Below, one piece after another: positions 1 to 8,880 of a stretch of 54,311 nt of DNA. The notes below the pieces were generated by a model, which worked only from the letters and a program-made list of their open reading frames with translations, searched no databases and was not told where the DNA came from. The DNA comes from Prolixibacteraceae bacterium (GTDB lineage: Bacteria; Bacteroidota; Bacteroidia; Bacteroidales; Prolixibacteraceae), in assembly GCA_003506435.1 (NCBI GenBank), contig DOAQ01000018.1, positions 1-54,311 of the forward strand, in the 5' to 3' direction. Made by a program: the position numbers and the translations under genes. Within the stretch, counting starts at the first letter, position 1, and each line of letters starts with the position of its first letter.

Positions 1-499
1 AAGAGTGCCCAAAAACTTTTTGGACACCCTCACCCGAGGAACGAAGGGGGAGGTGGTTGTTTCTGATAGTAATTCCCCTCATTGATGCGATAACCTCGGA
101 TTCATCATATTACTTGCGCCTTATTATTGTATCCCACATCTCTGTTGAAACTCGAAATGGAATTAACAATCTAACCACTGAAATTTGTTTTTTGGAACCT
201 GGAATTCATCCAATAGCACTATTCCTTTTGATATCCAACATTGGAGTTATGTCTTTTGTCTTTTATCTCCTGTCTCCTGTCTCCTGTCCACTGCGACTGT
301 GACTGATCACTTTCCTTCTATATATTGTTTTTTGGAATCTGGAATTTGGAATCTGGAATTTATTCAGTTTTAGAATCCCATCTATTATTCTTACCTTTAA
401 TCTGTTAGCACAAAATTTCAAATTTCAGGAAATAATTTTCATATTTTCAGCTAGGGTACAATTGAGTTTTTGGATTATAAACTACGAAGACCAGATAAA
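1..499. other. Non-coding left edge with low-complexity repeats
   Basis: No convincing gene is present before fecR. The stretch starts with a hairpin (3-31) related to the palindromic element at 23502-23653. It also holds three tandem copies of CTCCTGT (267-287), two tandem copies of TTTGGAATCTGGAA (331-358) and a related single copy near 190-206. This is A/T-rich filler of a kind common between Bacteroidota genes. A weak promoter-like match, TACCTTTA at 392-399 with TTTT about 20 nt upstream, lies some 100 nt before the fecR start. The ECF sigma factor gene that usually precedes fecR is not here. Confidence 0.6.
3..31. repeat. Short hairpin, relic of a palindromic repeat family
   Basis: An imperfect inverted repeat has left arm GAGTGCCCAAAAA (3-15), a one-base centre, and right arm TTTTTGGACACCCTC (17-31). 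The right arm differs by one base from the right terminal repeat of the palindromic element at 23639-23653, so this is probably a solo end pair of the same family. It could also act as a terminator-like structure for a gene lying left of the window. Confidence 0.45.
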
Positions 500-1486
500 A
501 TGAAAGAAGAAGATAAAATAATAGAGTTAATCACCGGCAATATTTCTGAAGATCAGAAAAACAACATTTTAAATCAGGTGAAGAATAACGAACAACTTCG
601 TAAAGAATTTAATTCAGTGAAAAACGCATGGGCTTTATCATCATCGCAGGCAGAAATGTCCGAATTAAAAATCGAACGGTCCTATCTGTCCCTGACTTCA
701 AAAATTAAGAATCAGAATACCGGAAACATTCGTTTGTATTCCATTCTGAAATATGTAGCCATACTGCTGATTGTTTTTGGGGCAGGTATTCTTGCCAATA
801 AATACCTCGCCAATTGGTCTTTCTTAAATAAAATAACACAAAACGGATTAACCGAAATTGTCGTTCCTGCCGGTCAGGTTGCCGAAGTAAATTTGCCCGA
901 CGGATCACATGTTTGGCTCAATGCCGAAACCCGCTTATCGTTCCCAAACAACTTTACCGATAAATCCCGTGATGTAACCTTGAAAGGAGAGGCCTTTTTT
1001 AAGGTACAGAAAGGGAAGAAACCATTCAATGTCTCAACAACACACGGTAATATCACAGTACTGGGAACCTCGTTCAATGTGTGTGCATTCGAAAACAGTG
1101 AATTTCAGACAACGTTGGTTGAGGGTAGTATCAAATACAAAAATGCCGGATTAAATAAAGAAATTACACTTTCCCCAGGGCAACAGGTAACTCTGTCTGA
1201 CCAGGAAGGTGTCCGGGTACGCGAAGTAAAAACAGATCAATACACCTCGTGGAGAAACGGGATCATCGTTTTCGAGAAAGAACCTTTGCGAAACGTCATG
1301 CAAAAATTGGAACGTCATTATGCCGTTAAAATTCAAATGGAATCCGGGGATTTGGGCGACATTCGTTTCACCGGCAGCATTGAGAATGAAGACTTACTGG
1401 AAGTTATGGAATACATCAACAAAACAAAATCAATCGAATACAATTACGATAAAAAATTAAAACTCGTAACCGTAAAACAAAAATAG
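500..1486 (+). CDS. FecR family anti-sigma factor
   Basis: A single-pass inner-membrane regulator of about 328 residues that holds an ECF sigma factor inactive until the partner TonB-dependent transporter senses its ligand. Seen: a cytoplasmic N-terminal region (1-75), one membrane helix around residues 80-98 (YSILKYVAILLIVFGAG), a periplasmic FecR domain around 118-232 (VPAGQVAEVNLPDGSHVWLN, then LKGEAFFKV and TVLGTSFNV), and a C-terminal DUF4974 domain around 258-326. I chose the ATG at 500 over an in-frame TTG at 470 because the family normally begins shortly before the sigma-binding helices. It sits upstream of a SusC that carries an STN domain, the expected signalling partner. No sigma gene lies in the 499 bp upstream. 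A terminator separates it from susC. Confidence 0.93.
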   Translation: MKEEDKIIELITGNISEDQKNNILNQVKNNEQLRKEFNSVKNAWALSSSQAEMSELKIERSYLSLTSKIKNQNTGNIRLYSILKYVAILLIVFGAGILANKYLANWSFLNKITQNGLTEIVVPAGQVAEVNLPDGSHVWLNAETRLSFPNNFTDKSRDVTLKGEAFFKVQKGKKPFNVSTTHGNITVLGTSFNVCAFENSEFQTTLVEGSIKYKNAGLNKEITLSPGQQVTLSDQEGVRVREVKTDQYTSWRNGIIVFEKEPLRNVMQKLERHYAVKIQMESGDLGDIRFTGSIENEDLLEVMEYINKTKSIEYNYDKKLKLVTVKQK

Positions 1487-1620
1487 ACACATGCACAATA
1501 ACCCGTAAAATGTAAATGAAACACAAAATGCAAACAGCGTTGAGAATGCAACGATTAACAAAAATTATCTCTTTGCGACTTGGCGCCTTTGCGAGGAAGA
1601 TTTAAAAATAAAAATCAGGA

Positions 1621-1650
1621 AAAAGGCAGAATCTGCTCATTCTGCCTTTT
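1621..1650 (+). terminator. Rho-independent terminator or attenuator between fecR and susC
   Basis: A perfect 12-bp stem, AAAAGGCAGAAT (1621-1632) and ATTCTGCCTTTT (1639-1650), has a 6-nt loop and ends in four T. It lies 135 bp after fecR and 50 bp before susC, so susC/susD transcription probably begins separately or is attenuated here. Confidence 0.75.
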
Positions 1651-1699
1651 AGAATCTTGATTTAATGCGAATTATTAGTTAAATCAAAAAAACAAATTT

Positions 1700-4600
1700 A
1701 TGAAAAAAAATCGATGTTGTGATGGCATAATGCCATTCTATGACCAAATTTTGAAAAAGATGAAACTAACATTGCTATTACTGCTCTTAACCGTTTTGTC
1801 CGGTATTGCTGCCGACACGTATTCGCAATCGACAAAACTAACCTTGAAACTGGAAAATGTACGGATCGAAGATTTGCTGAGCCAAATTGAAGACAAAAGT
1901 GAATTCCGGTTTTTCTACAACGAGGAAATCGACCTCGACAAAAAAGTTTCGGTAAATTCTTCCGACGAAACTCTCGTAAATATTCTGGATAAAATTCTCA
2001 ATAACACGGGGATTCGCTATGAGGTGATTGGTCGTCAGGTAATCCTGACAAACAGTAGTGGGATTGCATCTGTCTCCCAACAGTCAAAAACAGTCACAGG
2101 AAAAGTTACTGATTCTTCCGGGGAACCACTTCCGGGAGTCACGGTAGTGGTTAAAGGTACAACCAATGGAACTATTACAGGTGCAGATGGAAACTATTCA
2201 TTAGGTAATATTACTGCGGATGCTACACTCCTTTTTTCGTTTGTAGGAATGAAAAGCCAAGAAATCCCGGTAGCCGGCAAAACCGGCATTAATGTTACAA
2301 TGGTTGAAGAGACTATTGGTTTAGAGGAGGTTGTAGCAATTGGATACGGAACTGCTAAAAAAAGTGATATAACAGGAGCGGTGGCGACACTTCAGGGTGA
2401 TGCAGTTGCAGAACGTAGAACTACCCAGGTATCACAGGCTCTGCAAGGTGCTATCTCGGGTGTGATGGTTACCCGCGACAATAATACCCCCGGGTCTTCT
2501 GCTACTATTAATATTCGAGGGATAACTACTATTGGTGACAGTAGTCCTTTGATCATTATGGATGGAGTTCCTATAAACAATATCAATGATATTAATCCCA
2601 ATGATATCCAGGATATTTCTGTATTGAAAGATGCGGCTTCGGCATCAATTTATGGATCCAGGGCTGCGGCAGGAGTTATTCTGGTAACCACAAAACGGGC
2701 AAAAGCCGGTGAATTAAATCTTAGTTACAATGCGGAATATGGCGTTGAAACCCCAACTCAGCTTCCTGTATATGTTGATGTTATTCGTTATATGCAAATA
2801 GCTAATGAATTGCGTTGGAATGACAATGGGAATACTTCAGATGAATATCCGCTGTACGCAAAAGATATTGTGGATAATTACATGAGCCTGAATGCTGAAA
2901 ATCCTGATCTTTACCCGAATACTGATTGGGTCGGTTTGATCTTGGAAAAGTATGCTCCCAAACAAAGCCATACATTAAGCATTTCTGCGGGTACCAAGGC
3001 AATCCGGTCTAAACTGACCCTCGCTTACGATAAAACAGATGCCTTGTACATGAACCATACCTACGAACGGATTACCTCAAGGTTCAATAATGATATTACG
3101 ATAAACAAATTTCTGTCTGCAACATTGGATATGTATTTTAAACGTTCCATCAGGGAACAGCCTAGTCTGGATCCTATGTATAATATGCTGATTGCTGCTC
3201 CGGTATATGCTGCAGAATGGTCAGATGGCAGGGTGGCAGAAGGGAAAACAGGTAATAATATTTACGGACAAATCAAATACGGAGGGTTCCGAAATAACTG
3301 GTATAACCAGGTTGGAGGAAAATTATCGCTGGATTTCACTCCTTTTGACGGTTTCAAATTATCTGCCATTCTTTCACCTAATTTGGGGTTTGACAAAGCA
3401 AAAAATTTCCAGAAAAAGGTATCCTATACAGACTGGGAAGACCCTACGTCAATTCTCGGTACATTAGAATGGGCAAAGACAACCAATCTGTATGAAAGCC
3501 GAAACGATAACTACCAGGTAACTACGCAATTTTTAGCAAACTATACAAAAACCATTAAAGAACACAATTTGAATATTCTTGCCGGTTATGAAAACTATTA
3601 TTCCTATTATGAAAATTTAAGTGCATCAAGGGAACAATACGACCTGGAAGCATTTCCTTATCTGGATTTAGGACCTCTTACCTATAGAGGCAACAGCGGG
3701 AATGCCTATGAAAATGCGTACCGGTCGTGGTTAGGTAGGGTAATGTATAATTACCAAAGTAAATACTTTATTCAGGGGAATATACGATTTGATGCATCTT
3801 CACGTTTTCATACCGATTATCGCTGGGGTTCATTTCCTTCATTATCGGCAGGTTGGGTTATTTCAGAGGAATCGTTTATGAAAGATATTTCCTGGCTTTC
3901 ATTCCTTAAACTTCGTGGTTCTTGGGGAACTTTGGGTAATGAACGAATTGGTAATTACCCGTATCAAGCAACCATTGCATTTAGCGATGCCATATTCCAT
4001 CAGGGATCAACTGTTGTGGCAAGCCAAACTGCCGCTCAATGGCAATACGCAATTCGTGATATATCCTGGGAAAAAACCGAATCTTTTGATGTAGGCTTTG
4101 ATGCTGGTTTATTTGACAACAAACTGAGGCTAACGGGAGATTACTACCGTAAAACGACAAAAGATATGTTGTTGGCACTGGAGATTCCTGATTATATGGG
4201 ATTCAGCAATCCGGACCAGAATACAGGAAAGATGGAAACCAAAGGTTGGGAATTCGAAGCAAATTATAATAACCGGATAGGTCAGGTAAACTATTCTGTT
4301 GGATTTAATATCTCTGATTTTAAATCAACAATGGGTGATTTGGGAGGAACAGAATTTCTCGGAGATCAGATAAAAATTAAAGGAAGTGAATTTAATGAGT
4401 GGTATGGCTATATCTCTGATGGATTGTTCCAAACAGAAGAGGAGGTGACAACCTCTCCTAAAACAAGTGAATCAGTCAGACCAGGAGATGTGAAATATAA
4501 AGATATTAGCGGACCTGATGGTGTACCTGATGGTAGTATAACTCCGGAATATGACCGTGTTTTACTAGGTGGTTCATTGCCCCGTTATATGTATGGGGCA

Positions 4601-5065
4601 AATATCCGGTTAGAATACAAAGGGTTTGACTTTTCTATGGTTATACAAGGTGTGGGAAAACAAAATGTTCGGTTGGAAGGGCTCATGGTACAACCATTAA
4701 TGGAAAACTGGGGGCATGTACCTAAAATATTGGATGGAAATTTTTGGAGTATGTACAATACCCAGGAAGAAAACTTAATGGTAAAATATCCCAGGATTTC
4801 GCAAACCAGTCGTGGAAACAATTTTGCCATGTCAGATTACTGGTTAATTAACGGGGCCTATCTGAGGCTTAAAAATATCTCATTGGGTTATACCCTGCCT
4901 AAAAGTATTGTTCAAAGCATTAAAATGAACAATGTTCGCTTTTATGCTACAATATCCGATCTTTACACTTTTGATAACTTCCCGAAAGGCTGGGACCCGG
5001 AAGTTTCCAGCAGTGGTTATCCAATCACATCATCATTCATCTTTGGAGTAGCTGTTAAATTCTAA
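1700..5065 (+). CDS. SusC/RagA-family TonB-dependent transporter with STN domain
   Basis: An outer-membrane barrel of 1121 residues that imports glycan fragments using TonB energy, paired with the SusD lipoprotein 12 bp downstream. Domains in order: an extended signal sequence (about 1-44, hydrophobic MKLTLLLLLLTVLSGIAA), a secretin/TonB short N-terminal (STN) domain (about 45-118), a CarboxypepD_reg-like beta-sandwich (about 131-210, VTGKVTDSSGEPLPGVTVVV), a plug domain (about 215-335, with IRGITTIGDSSPLIIMDGVP and the typical VLKDAASASIYGSRAAAGVI), then the beta-barrel ending in a C-terminal phenylalanine (FGVAVKF). The STN domain implies surface signalling through the upstream FecR. Length and architecture are normal. 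The substrate cannot be read from sequence. Confidence 0.97.
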   Translation: MKKNRCCDGIMPFYDQILKKMKLTLLLLLLTVLSGIAADTYSQSTKLTLKLENVRIEDLLSQIEDKSEFRFFYNEEIDLDKKVSVNSSDETLVNILDKILNNTGIRYEVIGRQVILTNSSGIASVSQQSKTVTGKVTDSSGEPLPGVTVVVKGTTNGTITGADGNYSLGNITADATLLFSFVGMKSQEIPVAGKTGINVTMVEETIGLEEVVAIGYGTAKKSDITGAVATLQGDAVAERRTTQVSQALQGAISGVMVTRDNNTPGSSATINIRGITTIGDSSPLIIMDGVPINNINDINPNDIQDISVLKDAASASIYGSRAAAGVILVTTKRAKAGELNLSYNAEYGVETPTQLPVYVDVIRYMQIANELRWNDNGNTSDEYPLYAKDIVDNYMSLNAENPDLYPNTDWVGLILEKYAPKQSHTLSISAGTKAIRSKLTLAYDKTDALYMNHTYERITSRFNNDITINKFLSATLDMYFKRSIREQPSLDPMYNMLIAAPVYAAEWSDGRVAEGKTGNNIYGQIKYGGFRNNWYNQVGGKLSLDFTPFDGFKLSAILSPNLGFDKAKNFQKKVSYTDWEDPTSILGTLEWAKTTNLYESRNDNYQVTTQFLANYTKTIKEHNLNILAGYENYYSYYENLSASREQYDLEAFPYLDLGPLTYRGNSGNAYENAYRSWLGRVMYNYQSKYFIQGNIRFDASSRFHTDYRWGSFPSLSAGWVISEESFMKDISWLSFLKLRGSWGTLGNERIGNYPYQATIAFSDAIFHQGSTVVASQTAAQWQYAIRDISWEKTESFDVGFDAGLFDNKLRLTGDYYRKTTKDMLLALEIPDYMGFSNPDQNTGKMETKGWEFEANYNNRIGQVNYSVGFNISDFKSTMGDLGGTEFLGDQIKIKGSEFNEWYGYISDGLFQTEEEVTTSPKTSESVRPGDVKYKDISGPDGVPDGSITPEYDRVLLGGSLPRYMYGANIRLEYKGFDFSMVIQGVGKQNVRLEGLMVQPLMENWGHVPKILDGNFWSMYNTQEENLMVKYPRISQTSRGNNFAMSDYWLINGAYLRLKNISLGYTLPKSIVQSIKMNNVRFYATISDLYTFDNFPKGWDPEVSSSGYPITSSFIFGVAVKF

Positions 5066-5077
5066 AACTCAAACATC

Positions 5078-6769
5078 ATGAAAATCAAATCATTATTATT
5101 AATATCAACTCTATTATTGGTGATTTCCTGTACCGATCTGGATTTGAACCCCCTTTCCGAAGGTTCCAGTGAAAACTGGTATTCCAATGAAACTGAAATC
5201 AGTATGGCCGTAAATGATCTGTACCGGCCTGTTTTTTGGCCACTGGAGGACGGCGAATGGACCGATGACTATACCCGGCGCCAGGCATTAACCCCCATTA
5301 CTTCGGCAACTATTAACGGAGAATGGGAAACACTTCAAAATTTATGGCTTAACAGCTATAAAACGATTGCCAGGGCTAATACCATCTTATTAAATCTCGA
5401 CAAAGTAAGTGAAATTTTACCACCGGCAACGATTGACAAATTTGCCGGGAATGCCCACTTCGTTCGTGCTGCGCAATACGCAAAGTTGATTTTCTATTAT
5501 GGTGATGTAGTGTTTTATACAAATATTATCGATATAGATGAAGCTTTTACATTGTCTCGAACAAGCAAAGCAGAAGTCTTGGCAGCCATTTACGCCGATT
5601 ATGACGCGGCTGCTTCAAAGTTACCTATTGCTTATGGAAATGCTGAGAATAAACTGGCAACCAAAGGCGCCGCGCTGGCGATGAAAGCCCGGATTGCCCT
5701 TGCGATGGGCGATTGGGCGATTGCCCGCGATGCGGCTAAAGCATGTATGGACTTGGGAATTTATGAATTATATCCGGATTACGGAGAGTTATTTCTTGCG
5801 AAAACAAAAAACCCTAAAGAACTAGTCTTCGGGTTGCCTCGTTCAAAAGAATTCGGTGTACTATGGGAAATGGTTAATTACTATTTGCCCCGAAATGTTG
5901 GTGGCTTTGGCGGGTCGATTGCACCCTCGTGGGATCTGTTTCATTCCTTTCTATGTACTGATGGGCTTCCGATTGATAAATCTCCCCTGTATAACCCGCA
6001 AAAACCATTTAAAAACCGGGATCCGAGGTGTACTGCTACGATTGTAGAATTTGGTACTCCCTGGTTGGGATTCATTTATGAACCGCATCCCGACTCCTTG
6101 AAGGTGCTCAATGTTAATACAGGTCAAAGAGTTAAAAACAACGATACCCGTGGAAACCAGCAATATGCTTCCTTTAACGGACTTGTATGGAAGAAATTTG
6201 CAGATGAAAGTTGGTTGCCGGACTTTAAAGCAGAGAATGATAAAATGTTTATGCGTTATGCTGATGTTTTATTAATGTATGCAGAAGCTAAAATTGAACT
6301 GAATGAAATAGATCAATCGGTACTTGATGCAATTAATAAGGTTCGCGCACGTGCCTACAAAGTCAGTTATACGGCCACTTCTTCATATCCTGCAGTTGGA
6401 ACAGGTTCTCAATCGCAGCTCAGGACTACTGTACGGGTTGAACGGCGTATGGAATTTGCACATGAAGGTCTTCGTTACCAAGACATTATCCGGTGGAAAA
6501 TTGCAGAAAAAGTTTTAAATCAGGATATTTATGGTATGTTGGACGTTGCTGCATTGCGTACAAAAATTGTCAAACCGGGTTTATGGTTTTTCCCGATGAC
6601 CCCGGCAATTGATGAAAACGGGAGCCCGAACCTGTTGCCAATGTACGAGGCAGGCCTCATAAAACTTCTTGCTGATCGCCAGTTTGATGCTTCCAAACAA
6701 TACCTCTGGCCCATACCAACGAAAGAGATATTGATTAATAAAAACTTAATCCAAAATCCGGGATATTGA
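5078..6769 (+). CDS. SusD/RagB-family surface glycan-binding lipoprotein
   Basis: A 563-residue surface lipoprotein that forms the lid of the SusC transporter and binds the target glycan. Seen: signal peptide with lipobox LVISC (lipidated Cys18), an N-terminal SusD-like domain (LDLNPLSEGSSENWYSNETE), TPR-like helices, and the C-terminal RagB/SusD signature (YADVLLMYAEAKIELNE, then RVERRMEFAHEGLRYQDIIRW) ending in the usual LWPIPTKEI...QNPGY. The gene begins 12 bp after susC and is surely co-transcribed. Substrate specificity is not deducible. Confidence 0.97.
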   Translation: MKIKSLLLISTLLLVISCTDLDLNPLSEGSSENWYSNETEISMAVNDLYRPVFWPLEDGEWTDDYTRRQALTPITSATINGEWETLQNLWLNSYKTIARANTILLNLDKVSEILPPATIDKFAGNAHFVRAAQYAKLIFYYGDVVFYTNIIDIDEAFTLSRTSKAEVLAAIYADYDAAASKLPIAYGNAENKLATKGAALAMKARIALAMGDWAIARDAAKACMDLGIYELYPDYGELFLAKTKNPKELVFGLPRSKEFGVLWEMVNYYLPRNVGGFGGSIAPSWDLFHSFLCTDGLPIDKSPLYNPQKPFKNRDPRCTATIVEFGTPWLGFIYEPHPDSLKVLNVNTGQRVKNNDTRGNQQYASFNGLVWKKFADESWLPDFKAENDKMFMRYADVLLMYAEAKIELNEIDQSVLDAINKVRARAYKVSYTATSSYPAVGTGSQSQLRTTVRVERRMEFAHEGLRYQDIIRWKIAEKVLNQDIYGMLDVAALRTKIVKPGLWFFPMTPAIDENGSPNLLPMYEAGLIKLLADRQFDASKQYLWPIPTKEILINKNLIQNPGY

Positions 6770-7011
6770 AAGATTAGGTTATAAATTAATCTATTGGCGT
6801 ATCTCATATTGGTGCGATATGCTAAAAGAAAATTAAAATCAAACAACAAGAGAATCACAAATTTATCGATGGACTATCTGTCGGCAAAGATAGCTATGTG
6901 TGGGTATCACTAGAAAATAAAATGATGAGAGTCATTTGTAAAAGACACATAGAAAATGCCCGATAGGCTCATCGAGATATAAAAAATTTAACTTGATTGA
7001 AATGCACCATT

Positions 7012-8790
7012 ATGAAAACTAAAATTCAGATAAAATCATTACTTAGCGTTTGTGTTATTTTTGTTTGTGCAATGCACATACAGGCGCAGACCCCAACCTG
7101 TTTAACGAGTTCCGCAACTTATCAGAACCAGTCATTTGAGAGCAAGTCCGGTACATTCGAGGCTACCTTTGACGCGACACCCCTTGCAAATTCGATCGAT
7201 GTGGTAGCAGGCCTTTCTGCCATAGCAGCAACTGCCCACTCGGATGTGGCGTGTGGCGTTCGTTTCAAACTTGACGGCACCATCGTTGCCCGCAATGGCG
7301 GCGCCTGGAATGCAGCCTCAACCATTCCCTACACGGCCAATACCAGTTATCGCTTTCGCCTGGTGGTAGATATTCAGTCTCATATCTTCAACATCTATGT
7401 AACGCCACAGGGAGGAAGCGAACTTACTGTTGGCGCCAATTATGCCTTCCGTACCGAACAGGCTGGTGTAAGCAGTCTTGCCTATTTGAACCTCTCAGAT
7501 GTAGAAGCACATGGAACAGCTAAGGTCTGTAACTTTGCCATCAGTGGCTCCTCAGTTCCATCAGATCCATGTATAACAAGTTCCACCTCCTTCCAGGGAC
7601 GGTCGTTTGAACGACAGTCCGGCACATTCGAGGCTACCTTTGACGTAACTCCACTTTTAGCTTCTATCGATGTAGTAACAGGCCTTTCTACCAATGCGGC
7701 GACTACTGCATCGAATATGGCGTGTATCGTTCGTTTCAATCTTGAAGGGGCTATCGTTGCCCGCGATGGCGGTGCGTTCAAGTCGGCCTCAACTATTCCC
7801 TACGCTCCCAATACCAGTTACCATTTCCGGTTGGTGGTAAATATTCCCGCTCATACTTACAGCATCTATGTAAAGCCGCAGGGAGGAAGCGAGCTCCCCG
7901 TTGGCATCGATTATGCTTTCCGTACCGAACAGGCTGCTGCAAGCAGTCTTGCCTATTGGAATGTTGCGGATGTAGAAGCACATGGTGCCGCTAAGGTCTG
8001 TAACTTTGCTTTCGGTGCCGCCAGTGTTCCCTCTGACCCTTCCTGTGTCACAAGTTCCTCCACTTGTCAGAACATCTCATTTAGTAGTCAGTCCGGCAAA
8101 TTTGAGGCTACCTTTAAAGCATCTCCCCTGGCAAATTCTATTGATGTGGTGGTAGGCCTTTCAGCAGGACAGGCAAGCAGTGCTGCAGATATGGCGTGTA
8201 TCATTCGTTTTGCATTGAGTAGTCAAATTATTGGTCGCAACGGCGGCGCCTGGAGTTGGGAACCAAACATTTCCTATACTTCCAATACCAACTACCGCTT
8301 CCGGTTGGTGGTGGATGTTGCGGCTAAAACCTACAATATCTATGCAACCCCGGCAGGAGGAAGCGAGGTTTGCATTGGTACCAATTATGCCTTCCGTGCC
8401 CAGGCAAGTAGTCTTGCCTATTGGAGTATCGTGGATGTAGAAGGACACGGGACAATCACGGCCTGCGACTTTGCCATTAGTCCTTCTACCGCTGTTGCAC
8501 CAAATATTGCGCTAAATGCAAACGAAGTAAACTTGTCTGCCTACCCTAATCCTTCTTCCGACCAGATAACCATAAAATACATACTAAACGAACCTGGTAA
8601 CGTAAGTTTGTCGCTATACGATATGTCTGGCAGGCAACTAACGACAATAGAGGATGCATGCAAAGAAAAAGGGGTTCATGAAAAAAGATATGATGTAAGG
8701 GCGTTTCCCAATGGAACTTATTATATCAATCTAATCCAGGAAGGAAGATCATCTGGTTCATGCAAATTGATCAAGCAGAGCAAATACTAA
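7012..8790 (+). CDS. Secreted protein of three tandem ~157-residue modules with T9SS tail
   Basis: I do not recognise a named family. The 592-residue product has a signal peptide (cleavage near IQA/Q25), three tandem copies of one module (about 30-185, 187-343, 345-495) and a T9SS type A sorting domain (about 505-592, YPNPSSDQITIKY...). Each module starts at a Cys, carries FEATFDATP-, IVRF-, ARNGGAW-, YRFRLVVD-, IYVTPQGGSE- and NYAFR-like blocks, and ends near VCNFA, with three conserved Cys. The pattern reads as all-beta, perhaps a LamG/ConA-like sandwich acting in glycan binding or adhesion; that is inference. The same module recurs in the beta-helix gene at 21083-23445. ATG 7012 is preferred to an in-frame TTG at 6997 because it opens the signal peptide directly. 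It follows susD by 242 bp of non-coding DNA. Confidence 0.85.
   Translation: MKTKIQIKSLLSVCVIFVCAMHIQAQTPTCLTSSATYQNQSFESKSGTFEATFDATPLANSIDVVAGLSAIAATAHSDVACGVRFKLDGTIVARNGGAWNAASTIPYTANTSYRFRLVVDIQSHIFNIYVTPQGGSELTVGANYAFRTEQAGVSSLAYLNLSDVEAHGTAKVCNFAISGSSVPSDPCITSSTSFQGRSFERQSGTFEATFDVTPLLASIDVVTGLSTNAATTASNMACIVRFNLEGAIVARDGGAFKSASTIPYAPNTSYHFRLVVNIPAHTYSIYVKPQGGSELPVGIDYAFRTEQAAASSLAYWNVADVEAHGAAKVCNFAFGAASVPSDPSCVTSSSTCQNISFSSQSGKFEATFKASPLANSIDVVVGLSAGQASSAADMACIIRFALSSQIIGRNGGAWSWEPNISYTSNTNYRFRLVVDVAAKTYNIYATPAGGSEVCIGTNYAFRAQASSLAYWSIVDVEGHGTITACDFAISPSTAVAPNIALNANEVNLSAYPNPSSDQITIKYILNEPGNVSLSLYDMSGRQLTTIEDACKEKGVHEKRYDVRAFPNGTYYINLIQEGRSSGSCKLIKQSKY
7094..8500 (+). repeat. Three tandem ~470-bp coding repeats
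   Basis: These are the module-encoding repeats of the gene at 7012-8790, starting near 7094, 7569 and 8043. They remain similar at DNA level (for example, the GGAGGAAGCGA block recurs in each). A fourth copy lies at about 22684-23130 inside the beta-helix gene. Confidence 0.8.
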
Positions 8791-8798
8791 CTATCTGA

Positions 8799-8855
8799 TG
8801 CGAATCAAGGGCAAAAATTTTAATGTAACTATGAATTTTCAACCCTTGATTCGCA
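8799..8855. other. Long intercistronic hairpin
   Basis: A perfect 13-bp inverted repeat, TGCGAATCAAGGG (8799-8811) and CCCTTGATTCGCA (8843-8855), encloses 31 nt in which AAAATT and AATTTT can pair further. No T-run follows, so it is not a standard terminator. It lies between the three-module gene and the next gene, and could be an mRNA-stability structure or a protein-binding site. Confidence 0.5.
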
Positions 8856-8880
8856 AATGAATTGTTTAAAATACTAAAAA

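Noticed and set aside
57..302. Possible 81-residue hydrophobic protein at the left edge
   Set aside because: Starts on a non-ATG codon, spans low-complexity tandem repeats and has no family-like pattern.
1561..1600. CTTTGCGACTTGGCGCCTTTGCGAG-like text as a regulatory site
   Set aside because: Resembles a common dispersed intergenic repeat of this phylum, with no dyad or promoter box.
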